DNA of 64,000 bases from Nitrospirota bacterium (GTDB lineage Bacteria; Nitrospirota; Nitrospiria; Nitrospirales; Nitrospiraceae), in contig JAUXQT010000005.1 of assembly GCA_030682135.1 (NCBI GenBank), forward strand, positions 116,585 through 180,584. Direction: 5' to 3'. Position 1 is the stretch's first letter. Each line of letters starts with the position of its first letter. The translations under genes were made by a program, and so were the position numbers. This document shows positions 45,599 to 54,779 of the stretch, one piece after another. The notes beneath the pieces were generated by a model. The model was not told the DNA's origin. It ran no database searches and worked only from the letters and a program-made list of their open reading frames with translations.

Positions 45599-46062
45599 TT
45601 CACCTCAATTCCAAATCCGACCTGCCGCCAAGCTTCGTACACCACCACCGCTACGGCATTGGAAAGGTTGAGGCTCCGGTTCCCTGGGACCATCGGTACG
45701 CGGATACATTGTTGCGCGGGAACCGAACCGAGAATCTCAGCCGGCAATCCGCGGCTTTCCGGACCGAAGACAAAAGCATCGCCGGCACGATAGGTCACCA
45801 AGTCGTACTGCTGCGTGCCTTTGGTCGAGACCGCAAACAAGCGGCCGTTCTTGAAGCGTTCGGCACAGTCTTCCCAACTTTCATAAACCGTGAGCGTGGC
45901 AAATTCGTGATAGTCCAGTCCCGCTCGCAATAATTGCTTATCCTCCAGGGTAAAACCCAGCGGCTTCACGAGATGCAGCCTCGCACCCGTATTGGCACAG
46001 AGCCGAATGATGTTGCCGGTGTTCGGGGGAATTTCCGGTTGATAGAGAACGACGTCGAACAT
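45592..46062 (-). CDS. trmL: tRNA (cytidine/uridine-2'-O)-methyltransferase TrmL
   Basis: The 156-residue SPOUT methyltransferase begins MFDVVLYQPEIPPNTGNIIR, the TrmL signature. It also has LVKPLGFTLEDKQLLRAGLDY, VFGPESRGLPAEIL and the C-terminal knot region IRVPMVPGNRSLNLSNAVAV. TrmL methylates the wobble nucleotide of certain Leu tRNAs. ORF start 12 codons earlier is not supported. The gene is divergent from the TPR gene downstream, and its 3' end lies in a repeat arm. Confidence 0.94.
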   Translation of the reverse strand: MFDVVLYQPEIPPNTGNIIRLCANTGARLHLVKPLGFTLEDKQLLRAGLDYHEFATLTVYESWEDCAERFKNGRLFAVSTKGTQQYDLVTYRAGDAFVFGPESRGLPAEILGSVPAQQCIRVPMVPGNRSLNLSNAVAVVVYEAWRQVGFGIEVKS

Positions 46063-46167
46063 GGGGCCAGAGTGTAACACGGCCACAGAGATTGTCACGA
46101 TGCCGGATCACCGAGCGCCGAACGACGGACTCTAGAGCACGGTCACTTTTACCCTCATACTTTTTCT

Positions 46168-46176
46168 TGGTATAGT
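46168..46176 (+). promoter_or_regulatory. Extended -10 promoter candidate before the large TPR gene
   Basis: TGGTATAGT at 46168-46176 is a good extended -10 element, and TTTTAC lies about 18 bases upstream as a weak -35. Transcription would start near 46183, 24 bases before the ATG. Confidence 0.45.
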
Positions 46177-46206
46177 ACTGACCGACTAAGAGACCTCTCC
46201 GCATTC

Positions 46207-47970
46207 ATGAATAGATCGTTGCCATCCCACATGCACAAGACTGACATCCAGCCAGGGCCTCACCCCTTCGCAACACTCCTTGCAATGCCGCTGACGCTGG
46301 CATTGACGGCGGGCTCATTGTTGTTTGCTGAGGATTTTCCGCCATCGTCTGAGCAACAGATCGCCGAACGGGCCAACACGGTCTGGGAAAGTGGCACGGC
46401 GAGCGCGGCGCTCGAGATTCTCGACCGGGGCATTCACGAATATCCTGCCGCGCTCACGCTCCGAAAATTACGCGGCGATATCCTCGCCACATCACGAGGC
46501 CCACAGGAAGCGATTGAAGCCTATGAGACCGTCCTCGCCAAGGCACCGACCGCATTGGATGTCCGATGGGCCAAGTGGAGCGTCTTGACGCGGTCCGGAC
46601 AAAGTGAAGAATCCATCGCCGAATTAATGCGCATTGCAGCAATCGATGCGCTGAATCCTTTGGTCCATTTGCGGCTGGCACAAGAGCTCCGGAAGCTGGA
46701 TCGCCTTGAGCAATCGCTCGAATCGTATAAAAAAGCCGTGGCACTCGTTCCCGATATGCTCGGCTGGCGTTTGACGTTGGCCCGCGCGAGGTTTGACGTA
46801 TTGGACTATGACGGCGCAGAGGCGGACGTGCAATATGTGCTGCACAAAGTCCCTCCCGGTTCTCCGCTGGAGCTCCCGGCCAGGAATCTGCTCTCACAAA
46901 TCCATGGCACCTCCATCGATCGAGGCCGCCGTTTCGACCCGGTGCTCACCAAGGACATGACCGGCGCCCAACGCAAGGAATGGGCTTCGATCCGCGCAGA
47001 AGCCTGGAGACTCTTCTCGACAGGCCAATTTCAGGAGGCCGAGCCGATCTACCGAAGGCTGCTCGCGCTGAATCCCAACGACCCCTTGGCCAATCATCAA
47101 CTCGGACTGACCCTGATGCAGCTTGGCCGGTGCAGGGATGCGCTGGCGGTGTTTGGGAAGGTCTCCAACCTCGATCCCAGTGAAGAAGACTATGTGGATA
47201 CGGTCTTTCGAATGGGCCAATGTCTCGTCGAGTTGGAGCAATGGGAAAATGCATTCGTCCATTTTCAGACTCTCTACGACGCAGCCATCGAGTTTGAACA
47301 GGCCAACAAGAACGTACAGCTCCCAGCGGACACCCGCGTCCTCGATAAGAAGAAAATTTCCCGATGGCTCGAAAAGGTGCGGCCCCATGTTCCGGAGTTG
47401 GCCAAGCTGGCGGATCACGAAGCGGCAGACCGCGCCGTCGCCGAAGAGCCTGCACCGTCCACCGTCTCTCCGGAGGAAGAACTCTACGCGAGAGCCGCCG
47501 CACGTTTTCAACCGCAACAACCGCTGGACACCGGAGCGTCGCTCATGGGGAGAGATGCCGACTTCAGTTGGTTTCGCTTCGTCATCCCTGCCGGAAAAAT
47601 CGTGCGGGACGATTTTCCCACCGGCGCCCATGAGTTTATTCCGCTGAGCCCTGGCGATAGTTTTCCCACCACACAACAAGACATCTACCTGGTGTTTGGG
47701 CTGGTCTCGGCTTCATTCGATGCCGTGCCTCTCACCGCACGCTGTGTAGCAGAAACATCCGAGATGACGGAAGCCCAACGCGCCCTCGCACAAGACCGTG
47801 TCATGACGACCATGAACGACCAGTCCGGCTATTTCATGTTGCCACCGCCAACAACAGGATGGACAGCAGGCCTCTACCACTGTGGGTTATTCACAGGAGA
47901 ACGGACGACCGCCGATACCCTGGTGGATGAAGTGCGATTCCGTATCGTTCCCGCCGCTCCACCTTTGTAA
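46207..47970 (+). CDS. Large TPR-repeat protein, probably exported
   Basis: The 587-residue protein has a hydrophobic stretch (LLAMPLTLALTAGSLLFAED) near residues 24-43 that may be a signal peptide. Helical TPR units follow, such as IHEYPAALTLRKLRGDILAT, AEPIYRRLLALNPNDPLANH and DALAVFGKVSNLDPSEEDYV. The C-terminal 200 residues are not TPR; they contain FRFVIPAGKIVRDDFPTGAH and are beta-rich. No ribosome site is obvious. It converges with another TPR gene. Function unknown. Confidence 0.75.
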   Translation: MNRSLPSHMHKTDIQPGPHPFATLLAMPLTLALTAGSLLFAEDFPPSSEQQIAERANTVWESGTASAALEILDRGIHEYPAALTLRKLRGDILATSRGPQEAIEAYETVLAKAPTALDVRWAKWSVLTRSGQSEESIAELMRIAAIDALNPLVHLRLAQELRKLDRLEQSLESYKKAVALVPDMLGWRLTLARARFDVLDYDGAEADVQYVLHKVPPGSPLELPARNLLSQIHGTSIDRGRRFDPVLTKDMTGAQRKEWASIRAEAWRLFSTGQFQEAEPIYRRLLALNPNDPLANHQLGLTLMQLGRCRDALAVFGKVSNLDPSEEDYVDTVFRMGQCLVELEQWENAFVHFQTLYDAAIEFEQANKNVQLPADTRVLDKKKISRWLEKVRPHVPELAKLADHEAADRAVAEEPAPSTVSPEEELYARAAARFQPQQPLDTGASLMGRDADFSWFRFVIPAGKIVRDDFPTGAHEFIPLSPGDSFPTTQQDIYLVFGLVSASFDAVPLTARCVAETSEMTEAQRALAQDRVMTTMNDQSGYFMLPPPTTGWTAGLYHCGLFTGERTTADTLVDEVRFRIVPAAPPL

Positions 47971-48009
47971 GATCCTCGGCCATGCCGGCAGAAGCCCCAC
48001 GACATCGCG

Positions 48010-48945
48010 TTACGGTGTGAGTTGCTGCAGTTGAAGCGTGATTCGGCTGCGGAGATCTGCCTGATCGCGGGTCGGGGGCAGGAGGACAAGAGCCTGCTGG
48101 TAGGCGGCCGCGGCAGCGGTGATCTCTCCACCTGCCAAAAGGGTATCGGCATACTCGATATGCAACGCCGGGTCCGTGGCCTGCAAACCGATCGCGGCTC
48201 GATACTCGGAAATGGCTCCAGGCAGGTCGCCTTGTTGTTTGAGCGCCACAGCCAGGTTTCGGCGGGCCCGCACATAGCCTGGTTCGCTGGCCAATGCGAC
48301 GCGGTACTCCGCGATGGCCTGCGCGATATCTCCACTGGCGTAATAAATATTGCCCAGACTGGTGTGCGCGCCGCTATGGCGAGGGTTCTGTTTCACGACG
48401 AGTTCCAGGTGACGCTTGGCCCACAGGTCATCGCCGGTCTTGCGAAACGCTAATGCGATATTGAAACGGGCGAGCAGATGCTCAGGATTGGTTCGCAACA
48501 CCGCACTGAACGCACGAATAGCGCCGTCGTGTTCGCCGCGTTGCCCGTACAGGACACCCAACCGAAATTGACCGTTGAGATGGGTTGGAGCAAGTTCGGC
48601 GACCGTTTCGAATTCTGCGAGGGCCCCATCCACATCGTAGGCCTCTTCGAGGGCCACCCCCAAGAGGTAATGGGCCTCTGCATGACGGGGCTGAAGGACG
48701 ATGGCCCGGCGAAACGCCTTGATCCCGGCGCGGAGATCTCCACTGGCCCTCAATGCCTGCCCCTTACGAAGCCACGACAACGTCATGTCTTGTGACGTCT
48801 GGTTAGTCAACGGAGCGGGTGGTTGAGCGACAAGGAGCCTCTTGTCATACGCATCGACGAGGGAGGAGAAGGAGAGCCCTACCATCAAAGAGGCGCCAAG
48901 AACACAAACCCAGGCGAAACGCCACTGCAAAGGTCTCTGCCCCAT
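48010..48945 (-). CDS. TPR-repeat protein, exported or anchored
   Basis: The 311-residue protein has an N-terminal hydrophobic helix (FAWVCVLGASLMVGLSF), then a run of six or more canonical TPRs, for example ADVYYLL-type units such as HAEAHYLLGVALEEAYDVDG and NIYYASGDIAQAIAEYRVAL. It follows the OmpA-type lipoprotein gene by four bases and is probably cotranscribed. The pair could act in cell-envelope assembly; not certain. Confidence 0.82.
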   Translation of the reverse strand: MGQRPLQWRFAWVCVLGASLMVGLSFSSLVDAYDKRLLVAQPPAPLTNQTSQDMTLSWLRKGQALRASGDLRAGIKAFRRAIVLQPRHAEAHYLLGVALEEAYDVDGALAEFETVAELAPTHLNGQFRLGVLYGQRGEHDGAIRAFSAVLRTNPEHLLARFNIALAFRKTGDDLWAKRHLELVVKQNPRHSGAHTSLGNIYYASGDIAQAIAEYRVALASEPGYVRARRNLAVALKQQGDLPGAISEYRAAIGLQATDPALHIEYADTLLAGGEITAAAAAYQQALVLLPPTRDQADLRSRITLQLQQLTP

Positions 48946-48949
48946 CCCC

Positions 48950-49633
48950 TTACTTCGGGGTAATCATGATTTCGACACGCCGGTTTCGGCGTCGCCCCTC
49001 TTCGGACTCGTTACTGCTGATGGGACGGCTCTCGCCAAACCACTCCAACCGCAGGCTCTCAGAGGCCACACCGTTGTTCCGGAGTATCTGCGCGGCGTTC
49101 GCCGCTCTGGCCTGAGACAGCGCCATGTTGTCGGTAAACTTTGAGCGAAGGCGCTCGCGGATAGACGCATTGTCCGTATAACCCTGAATGACGATTTCGA
49201 GCCCCTTTTCCCCTGCTAAAATACGGCCGAGCCTGCTCAGCACATTCACCCCATCCGCTTTGATCTGATCGTCTCCCGAGTCGAAGAGCACGCGATCGGT
49301 CAATCGAATACGGATAAACTCACGCGATGCTGCGCCTGGTCCCGGTGTACCAACGGCTGCGGCAGACGAAGGCAACCCCATGCCATCGGAGTTGGTGCTC
49401 GCCTGGTCATTCGTGACAGAAGGGTTCGCCAAGGTGACCTCACCACGTTCGACGGAAATATTGCCGCTGTCGATTTCCGGTTTGAGCCGTCCGTAAATCT
49501 CCTCCCACATCGTCGTGAACTGCTTGCCATGACTGCCGGACGGTGCAGTTGAGGGAGCGGCACAGCCGACAACAAAGAGTACGGAACCCATGAGGAGCGC
49601 CATACGAACGATGTGAGCATATCGTATCATCAT
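48950..49633 (-). CDS. OmpA-family lipoprotein
   Basis: The 227-residue protein has a signal peptide with lipobox FVVGC (cleavage before Cys), a linker, then an OmpA/MotB peptidoglycan-binding domain. Its motifs are VLFDSGDDQIKADGVNVLSR, IVIQGYTDNASIRERLRSKF, LSQARAANAAQILR and SEEGRRRNRRVEIMI. Such proteins tether the outer membrane to the wall. The ATG at 49633 has GAGG eight bases upstream; another ATG lies three codons earlier. Unlike MotB it lacks a flagellar context. Confidence 0.88.
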   Translation of the reverse strand: MMIRYAHIVRMALLMGSVLFVVGCAAPSTAPSGSHGKQFTTMWEEIYGRLKPEIDSGNISVERGEVTLANPSVTNDQASTNSDGMGLPSSAAAVGTPGPGAASREFIRIRLTDRVLFDSGDDQIKADGVNVLSRLGRILAGEKGLEIVIQGYTDNASIRERLRSKFTDNMALSQARAANAAQILRNNGVASESLRLEWFGESRPISSNESEEGRRRNRRVEIMITPK

Positions 49634-49704
49634 TGAATTCATCCTCGATCATTAACGGGCCCCAGGAGACTACCTCAGTTCAGGGAAGAAGAAAAGGGGA
49701 TCGA

Positions 49705-50115
49705 TCATGTTTTGAGCTTCGATCGGAACAACTCGCCCTCCGATCGTGCCAGCCACTTCAACAAATCGTCATACCCCTGATCGGTAATCCCCTCAACCCG
49801 CCAGCCGGTGGATGCTCTATGCGAATAGGTATCCGCCGCTCCCACGACAGTTTCCAGAAACCACAGATCCTCCCGGGACACCTTCATGGTAAACCCGAGA
49901 TGCTCGTGGCACCCCTCCGACTCAAACTCGACCCCTTCCACACACCATTCGAACTCCTCCAACTTCTTGAGTGAAATGCGATACATGTCCGGATCGATAC
50001 AATGATGGAGGGCCTTGACGTACAGTACAATGTCATGAAGCCGTTGATGCCTGTCAGCACTCACAACCAATTCAGCCGACTGAGTAGGGCTTGAATTGTT
50101 ATTGCCCTCGGTCAT
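49705..50115 (-). CDS. Conserved-looking protein of unknown function
   Basis: The 136-residue soluble protein has no family I recognise. It has a helical N-half (HQRLHDIVLYVKALHHCIDP) and an acidic second half with SREDLWFLETVVGAADTY and RVEGITDQGYDDLLKWLA. GGAGGT lies seven bases upstream of the ATG. Strong ribosome site, codon use like its neighbours and length support a real gene. Confidence 0.6.
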   Translation of the reverse strand: MTEGNNNSSPTQSAELVVSADRHQRLHDIVLYVKALHHCIDPDMYRISLKKLEEFEWCVEGVEFESEGCHEHLGFTMKVSREDLWFLETVVGAADTYSHRASTGWRVEGITDQGYDDLLKWLARSEGELFRSKLKT

Positions 50116-50295
50116 CGATTCACCTCCAGACCTCCTTACGGTCTACAGCAGTACAGCGCAGTTATTTCCTGCGCAATACTATCCGGACTCGACATACAGC
50201 CACAACGTCGACTCACTATGGCTCATCATGAAATGACGCACCGTAAGATTCTAGTGCAGAAAACAGGTACGGTCTTGATGAACGAGCCCCGTATG

Positions 50296-51243
50296 CTAAC
50301 GATATCTAACCCTGTAATGCCCAGAAAATATTTCATCAGGAGCCAGCCGCTTCAAGCCCCATTCGGGGTGATTGAAGGCGTCCGTCGCACAAGTCATCGG
50401 TTCGATGGCAAAGGCACGCCGCGGAGCCTCGGCAATAGCATCGCCGGTGTAGACCACGACAGCCGAAAACGAGCGATCCATCACGATGTCGATGGCCCGG
50501 CCGCTTCCGTTATAGCGCAGGGAGGCCGTGGCCATTCCCTCCGCATCGCGTTCGAGATGGACATAACAGTGATTGAACCGGCGATTGCCGATCGGGCGAT
50601 AGTTACGATAATCCCATTCTGTTCCCGCCGCAGAAACGATGGTGCCGGTCGGTGCGAGCCGTTCATTGAATTCCAGATACCCCGCGCCAGGGATTCTGAC
50701 CTCGGCCTCATCGATCAGCGCAGTGCCGACGGTAAAATAGGGGTGAAACCCCACCCCAACCGGCGCCGCCTGATGCCCCACGTTCTGCACGGCAAACACA
50801 CAAGACAAGCCACGATGGTCCAGGCTATAGGTGACGCGAGTGGCAAGTGAAAAGGGATACCCGCGAGGGCCATAGGACTCAGCATCCAGGCGAACCTCGA
50901 ACGAGGCGCAATGCGAATCGGCCTGCAGTATCGTCCAGGGCATGGTCCGGACAAACCCGTGGATCGCATTCGGCCCTTCTTTGTCGTTCCTATCGAGTTG
51001 CAACACCTGTCCGTCGAAGGAGTAGCGTCCCTCAGCGACGCGGCCTGGAAATGGAATTAATACATCTCCCTGCCCGCCCTTCTTGTTCCCACCGCCCGAA
51101 TAGCCCCAGATAATGTCGGTCTCGCCCCCGTCGGCTTCCATCAGAAAGTACCGCCGCAAGGCAGCGCCCCAGGGCGACACGACCGCTCGCTGATTATCGA
51201 AAAACAGGGAAATCTCGCTGTCAGGAGTAGGATCGATGGTCAA
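50296..51243 (-). CDS. Aldose 1-epimerase-family protein
   Basis: The 315-residue product has the galactose-mutarotase fold: VLIPFPGRVAEGRY, catalytic-type His in AIHGFVRTMPW, GVGFHPYFTVG with the second His, and Glu in FAIEPMTCATDAFNHP. Members interconvert alpha and beta anomers of aldoses or related sugars. The ORF begins with a TTG (51241-51243) without a clear ribosome site, so the true start may be a little further in. A 180-base gap precedes the next gene. Confidence 0.85.
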   Translation of the reverse strand: MTIDPTPDSEISLFFDNQRAVVSPWGAALRRYFLMEADGGETDIIWGYSGGGNKKGGQGDVLIPFPGRVAEGRYSFDGQVLQLDRNDKEGPNAIHGFVRTMPWTILQADSHCASFEVRLDAESYGPRGYPFSLATRVTYSLDHRGLSCVFAVQNVGHQAAPVGVGFHPYFTVGTALIDEAEVRIPGAGYLEFNERLAPTGTIVSAAGTEWDYRNYRPIGNRRFNHCYVHLERDAEGMATASLRYNGSGRAIDIVMDRSFSAVVVYTGDAIAEAPRRAFAIEPMTCATDAFNHPEWGLKRLAPDEIFSGHYRVRYR

Positions 51244-51470
51244 TATTGCACGCTATCCCAGATACCCGTGAAATATGGAGCGTAACGCATACTCATGTTG
51301 AGGGAAAGAACGCATGGCCGATGATGGCGCCAGAGGCTGCTCACTCATAGCCTATCGCAGAGACAAAGACAATCCTGAGCTGAGGCCTGAACACACCATT
51401 GGCTATGCGCCCTATGTGCTGGTTTTCAGACAAGAGATGAACAACAGGCACAAACGACCTGAATATATCG

Positions 51471-51851
51471 CTAAATGTTCGGATGGAGGAGTTCCCGGAA
51501 TTCGCTCTTTCCGGAACGGGTCTTCAGGAATTGGATGAGCTCCACTCGAAGTGTGCTATTCAGCCGTTGGCGAGCCTCCAGGGGCAGACGAAGGAACTCC
51601 ACCCCGAACTCATGACCCTTGACCCATTTAATCTTGCCAAGCTCAACAGACAAGGCCTGCGGATGATTGGGCAGCAGCACACTCACACGGACATCACTGC
51701 CACAGAGGACCTCTCGATCGGACATGACCGAGCAGCCCATCAGCGACAAGTTGGTCAGGATGCCTTCGGCGACAAATGGGGCTCCGCCGAAGATGACAGG
51801 AAAGTGAAGCGGGAATCGATGATACGTCCTGGAATAATGAGGTGGCGCCAT
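51471..51851 (-). CDS. PilZ-domain c-di-GMP-binding protein
   Basis: The 126-residue protein is a single PilZ domain. An N-terminal R-x3-R (RTYHR at 8-12) and a later NLSLMGCSV (like D/NxSxxG) form the c-di-GMP-binding signature, and the rest is a beta barrel ending in a helix. A motility or surface-attachment role is usual. GGAGG lies upstream of the ATG. A hairpin lies about 70 bases upstream. Confidence 0.8.
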   Translation of the reverse strand: MAPPHYSRTYHRFPLHFPVIFGGAPFVAEGILTNLSLMGCSVMSDREVLCGSDVRVSVLLPNHPQALSVELGKIKWVKGHEFGVEFLRLPLEARQRLNSTLRVELIQFLKTRSGKSEFRELLHPNI

Positions 51852-51917
51852 CAGAGCCTCCGTGATGGCGGATTTTACCGAGGCACAGAGGGTGAGCGAT
51901 ATCCTACCTTTGGAGGG

Positions 51918-51957
51918 GGGCTAAATACGTGAAGCGCTAAACGTATTCGAATAGCCC
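51918..51957. repeat. Hairpin upstream of the PilZ gene
   Basis: GGGCTA-AATACG faces CGTATT-cgaa-TAGCCC around a 12-base loop, giving a strong stem of about 12 bp with a 4-base bulge. It lies in a 491-base gene-free gap (51852-52342) that contains nothing else I can name. It could be a terminator or an mRNA leader structure. Confidence 0.4.
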
Positions 51958-52342
51958 GTTGCTAAAGGGACAGGCGAGTTCTCCGCTCTGCTAAAGTCCA
52001 GAACGAAGCTCCCCATACTATTGGCTCAGCTAATAAAACCAAACCAACATCATCATTCCAGAAAAATGGCAATGGGCGTTACTCAGCCTCACGATTTCAA
52101 CTACTTCTGGGTTCAAAGTCGGCAAGATCTCGGGAGCACAGCAACACCATAACCCCTCGTGGCCTAATGTGCCTCACGATATGAACGCTCATGACGATAT
52201 TCCACGAAGCAACAGACCTAACCTTTATCCCCCCATTAGTTCGGTCCCACCTACCTCTACGGTATTTTCATTGGACCAACATTTCTCCAATATCACACTT
52301 ACTAATGCGGCTTATGGGCATCATTTCTTGAAGGAGAGACCG

Positions 52343-52543
52343 ATGCACAAACAGATTGGAAAGATTGGGGCCATTCGTCGAGACCTGGATGGGAATGCCT
52401 GTCCATTTTGTGGCGGATGCAAATACCAACTCGTGCTCCGCGGGAGCATGCAGCTGCAGCCAGGAGAACTCTTCGCCCGTTGCTCTCAATGCCAACGTCC
52501 CCATGAACTTGATGACAAACTTGGCCGAATACTCTGGATGTAA
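52343..52543 (+). CDS. Small zinc-ribbon protein
   Basis: The 66-residue product has a double CxxC zinc ribbon: NACPFCGGCKY at about 18-28 and FARCSQCQRPHELD near 46-59, separated by a beta-rich segment. AAGGAG lies seven bases upstream of the ATG, so this start is preferred to an ORF start 58 codons earlier. Likely a small nucleic-acid or protein-binding zinc protein; no partner obvious. Confidence 0.65.
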   Translation: MHKQIGKIGAIRRDLDGNACPFCGGCKYQLVLRGSMQLQPGELFARCSQCQRPHELDDKLGRILWM

Positions 52544-52582
52544 CCATACTTTCTCATCACCTCAACAGAGAAGGAAAATACG

Positions 52583-52924
52583 ATGCACATCCTATCCACA
52601 CAAATCCAACATATGAGACTGCGCAGAGCACGCATGAAACAAACCCGAACCGCGTTACACATGTTGGCACTCAGCGGAGTCGTCAGGCCCAGCCATGTTG
52701 AGCTTCGCTACACAACACTCGGCACCAACACGACGGCCTTCCGTGCGCAAGCACCTGCGACCGAAAATCCGCTGATCCAACCTGTCCCGTTACCGTCATG
52801 GGAGCACAGAACCTCTCTCGATATGCACCAAACATGGCAATGGGTACGTAGCCTCCCATCCGCCGTTGTCCATCTTGCATCAAAACCAATCCTGTTTCAG
52901 TGGAACAAGCAGGTAGACCTATAA
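52583..52924 (+). CDS. Small basic hypothetical protein
   Basis: The 113-residue frame follows the zinc-ribbon gene by 39 bases with GAAGGA upstream of its ATG. It is basic and rich in Arg, His and Thr, with no recognised motif. It may be a real gene cotranscribed with the zinc-ribbon gene, but the amino-acid make-up is not distinctive, so I hold it loosely. Confidence 0.4.
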   Translation: MHILSTQIQHMRLRRARMKQTRTALHMLALSGVVRPSHVELRYTTLGTNTTAFRAQAPATENPLIQPVPLPSWEHRTSLDMHQTWQWVRSLPSAVVHLASKPILFQWNKQVDL

Positions 52925-53083
52925 GCCTTGCCATCCCCCTGAGAGTATTTCTTTCGCCACCTCGCGAATCGCTTGTACCTCCCATAGGGCCTGAGGTAAG
53001 ATCACGGCTCGCTTGCTGGTCATCCTACGGTCATCGACCTCTGTCGCACATGATCGGGAACCCCGCACACAGCTGAGACTAGT

Positions 53084-53176
53084 GGAGAGGTGGCCGAGTG
53101 GCCGAAGGCAACGGTTTGCTAAACCGTCGTAGGGGCAAAACCCTTACCGAGGGTTCAAATCCCTCCCTCTCCGCCA
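53084..53176 (+). tRNA. tRNA-Ser (GCT)
   Basis: A 93-base class-II tRNA: acceptor stem GGAGAGG/CCTCTCC, anticodon GCT in TTTGCTAAA, a long variable arm (TAGGGGCAAAACCCTTA), T-loop TTCAAAT and encoded CCA. It decodes AGC and AGU Ser codons. Confidence 0.95.
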
Positions 53177-53183
53177 CAGCGTG

Positions 53184-53201
53184 CCTCGAAAGATTTCGAG
53201 G
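53184..53201 (+). terminator. Hairpin just after tRNA-Ser
   Basis: CCTCGAAA and TTTCGAGG form a perfect 8-bp stem with a 2-base apex, eight bases after the tRNA CCA. No T-run follows directly, but ATTTTTTACGG lies about 24 bases downstream. It could be a processing or termination signal before tRNA-Phe. Confidence 0.4.
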
Positions 53202-53276
53202 AGAGTGAGTGCACGGCAACTTGATTTTTTACGGTCGATCCTGTAACAGTGCCCTGCCCGTCTTGCCATGTTCCGT

Positions 53277-53352
53277 GCCGAGGTAGCTCAGTCGGTAGAG
53301 CACAGCCCTGAAAAGGCTGGTGTCGACAGTTCAATTCTGTCCCTCGGCACCA
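53277..53352 (+). tRNA. tRNA-Phe (GAA)
   Basis: A 76-base tRNA with acceptor stem GCCGAGG/CCTCGGC, anticodon GAA in loop CTGAAAA on stem CAGCC/GGCTG, T-stem GACAG/CTGTC and encoded ACCA. It lies 100 bases after tRNA-Ser on the same strand. Confidence 0.96.
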
Positions 53353-53428
53353 CTAGTCTAATCACTTCCCATTATAGATTGATAACCGATTAGCCAGACC
53401 CCATCCGTGCACACGAATGGTCGCTGGA

Positions 53429-54235
53429 TCATTCCACTCGGGGAAGACGCCCGAGATAGAACGTGGCGATAGCTACTGTCGCGGCAACATTTAAGGATTC
53501 CACGTTGCGACTGAGCGGGATGGTAAATCGAGTAGTGGCATGCCTGCGGATCTGAGCTGATAAACCACGGCTTTCATTGCCAACTGCAAAGACACATTTC
53601 CGTGGCACCTGCCGAATCTCATCGATAGGAACAGTTCCCTCACCTGCCACTTCTGCAGTGAAAATCTGGCAGCCCTGCTGAATCAGCCCGGATACATCCT
53701 TGATGAAAAATATCGGCAGCGCGAGCAACACTCCGCTCGTGGCGCGAACCACCTTGGGGTGATACGCATCGGCAGAGTCCGGCGTGAGCCATAGAGCACT
53801 GACGTTCAGACCAGCGGCCGTTCGAATAATCGCCCCAACATTGGCAGGATCTTGCAGTTGCTCTCCGAAAATTCCCAGGATAGTCGGCTGCTGAAGAATT
53901 TCTTCTTCGCTCCATACCGATTGCCGCACCACGGCGAGGATACCCTGCGGTTCGTCCACATCGGATAGTCTGGAAAATAGCACGTCAGAGCAGGAGTACT
54001 GCCGCATTGAGGCCGCGTCTCGAATCAATCGGTCGCACTGGTCCTCTTTGAGTAGATAGCTGGAGGCTGTGACGATCGTCAGAATCTGGTCGGGTGATCG
54101 AGTCAGAAGATCTCGAACGGCGTTGGCGCCTTCGACGACGAAGGCGCCTTCTTGGGTTCGTACACGTCGATCGAGAAGAAGTTCGCGGATATGCGCCCCT
54201 TGCGAGCGCGTCAGGAGGGGAAGTGAGTTAGCCAC
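53429..54235 (-). CDS. TrmH/SpoU-family RNA 2'-O-methyltransferase
   Basis: The 268-residue SPOUT enzyme has the N-terminal substrate-binding region (FVVEGANAVRDLL) and the three knot motifs: LQDPANVGAIIRTAAGLNVS, KCVFAVGNESRGLSAQI and IPLSRNVESLNVAATVAIAT. Substrate (a rRNA or tRNA ribose) is not fixed by sequence. The start is GTG at 54233-54235. It follows the coiled-coil gene by 29 bases and is convergent with the tRNA genes. Confidence 0.9.
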   Translation of the reverse strand: MANSLPLLTRSQGAHIRELLLDRRVRTQEGAFVVEGANAVRDLLTRSPDQILTIVTASSYLLKEDQCDRLIRDAASMRQYSCSDVLFSRLSDVDEPQGILAVVRQSVWSEEEILQQPTILGIFGEQLQDPANVGAIIRTAAGLNVSALWLTPDSADAYHPKVVRATSGVLLALPIFFIKDVSGLIQQGCQIFTAEVAGEGTVPIDEIRQVPRKCVFAVGNESRGLSAQIRRHATTRFTIPLSRNVESLNVAATVAIATFYLGRLPRVE

Positions 54236-54264
54236 GCTGATACGTCACGCAGGCCACAATGGGT

Positions 54265-54606
54265 TCAGCGACGTTTCCGCCCAGATGCGGCCTCGGCAGC
54301 CCGAATCCGTTGAGCCCGTACTTTCGCCCGCTTGAGCGCCGTCAGCTTTCCGCTGGTTCGATCCTGCTCATGCTGAAGCTTGTCGAACTGAGACTGGAGG
54401 TGGAGCTTCTCTCGCTTGTGCAGCGTGGCGCATTCCTCTTGCGAAAGATGGATCCAATCGCCACAGGTCTTGGCCCGTTTGATCCGTTGTTCCAACGACT
54501 CACGCAACTGCTTGGAACGCATGCTCAAGAGCGATTTCAACGCCTCCTTACGCCGCTGGACTTCTTCTTCCTCTGCGATAATTCCACGAATATCTGTTCC
54601 TAACAT
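54265..54606 (-). CDS. Small coiled-coil hypothetical protein
   Basis: The 113-residue protein is almost entirely a charged helix rich in Lys, Arg, Glu and Gln, with one Trp and Cys pair (TCGDWIHLSQEECATLH). GAGGAGG lies upstream of the ATG at 54604-54606. It precedes the methyltransferase gene in the same direction. The highly basic C-terminus (RAEAASGRKRR-like) suggests nucleic-acid contact; not certain. Confidence 0.55.
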   Translation of the reverse strand: MLGTDIRGIIAEEEEVQRRKEALKSLLSMRSKQLRESLEQRIKRAKTCGDWIHLSQEECATLHKREKLHLQSQFDKLQHEQDRTSGKLTALKRAKVRAQRIRAAEAASGRKRR

Positions 54607-54779
54607 GACACGCCTCCTCGCTGGATCTGGAATACACTTGGAGACGCATTATACCTGATTTCTCCATGCATCTTCCACTGGAAGAAAATGCTCATAAGTC
54701 TTTGTTATTGAGGGGATATCACGCTACTAGCCCTAAGAGCGAGGTTGCAGAGAGAGATGCAATTCAGTATCATCGCACC

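Noticed and set aside
51314..51538. 74-residue plus-strand frame near the PilZ gene
   Set aside because: It overlaps the PilZ gene end and shares its antisense; no motif, though AGGGAAAG precedes it.
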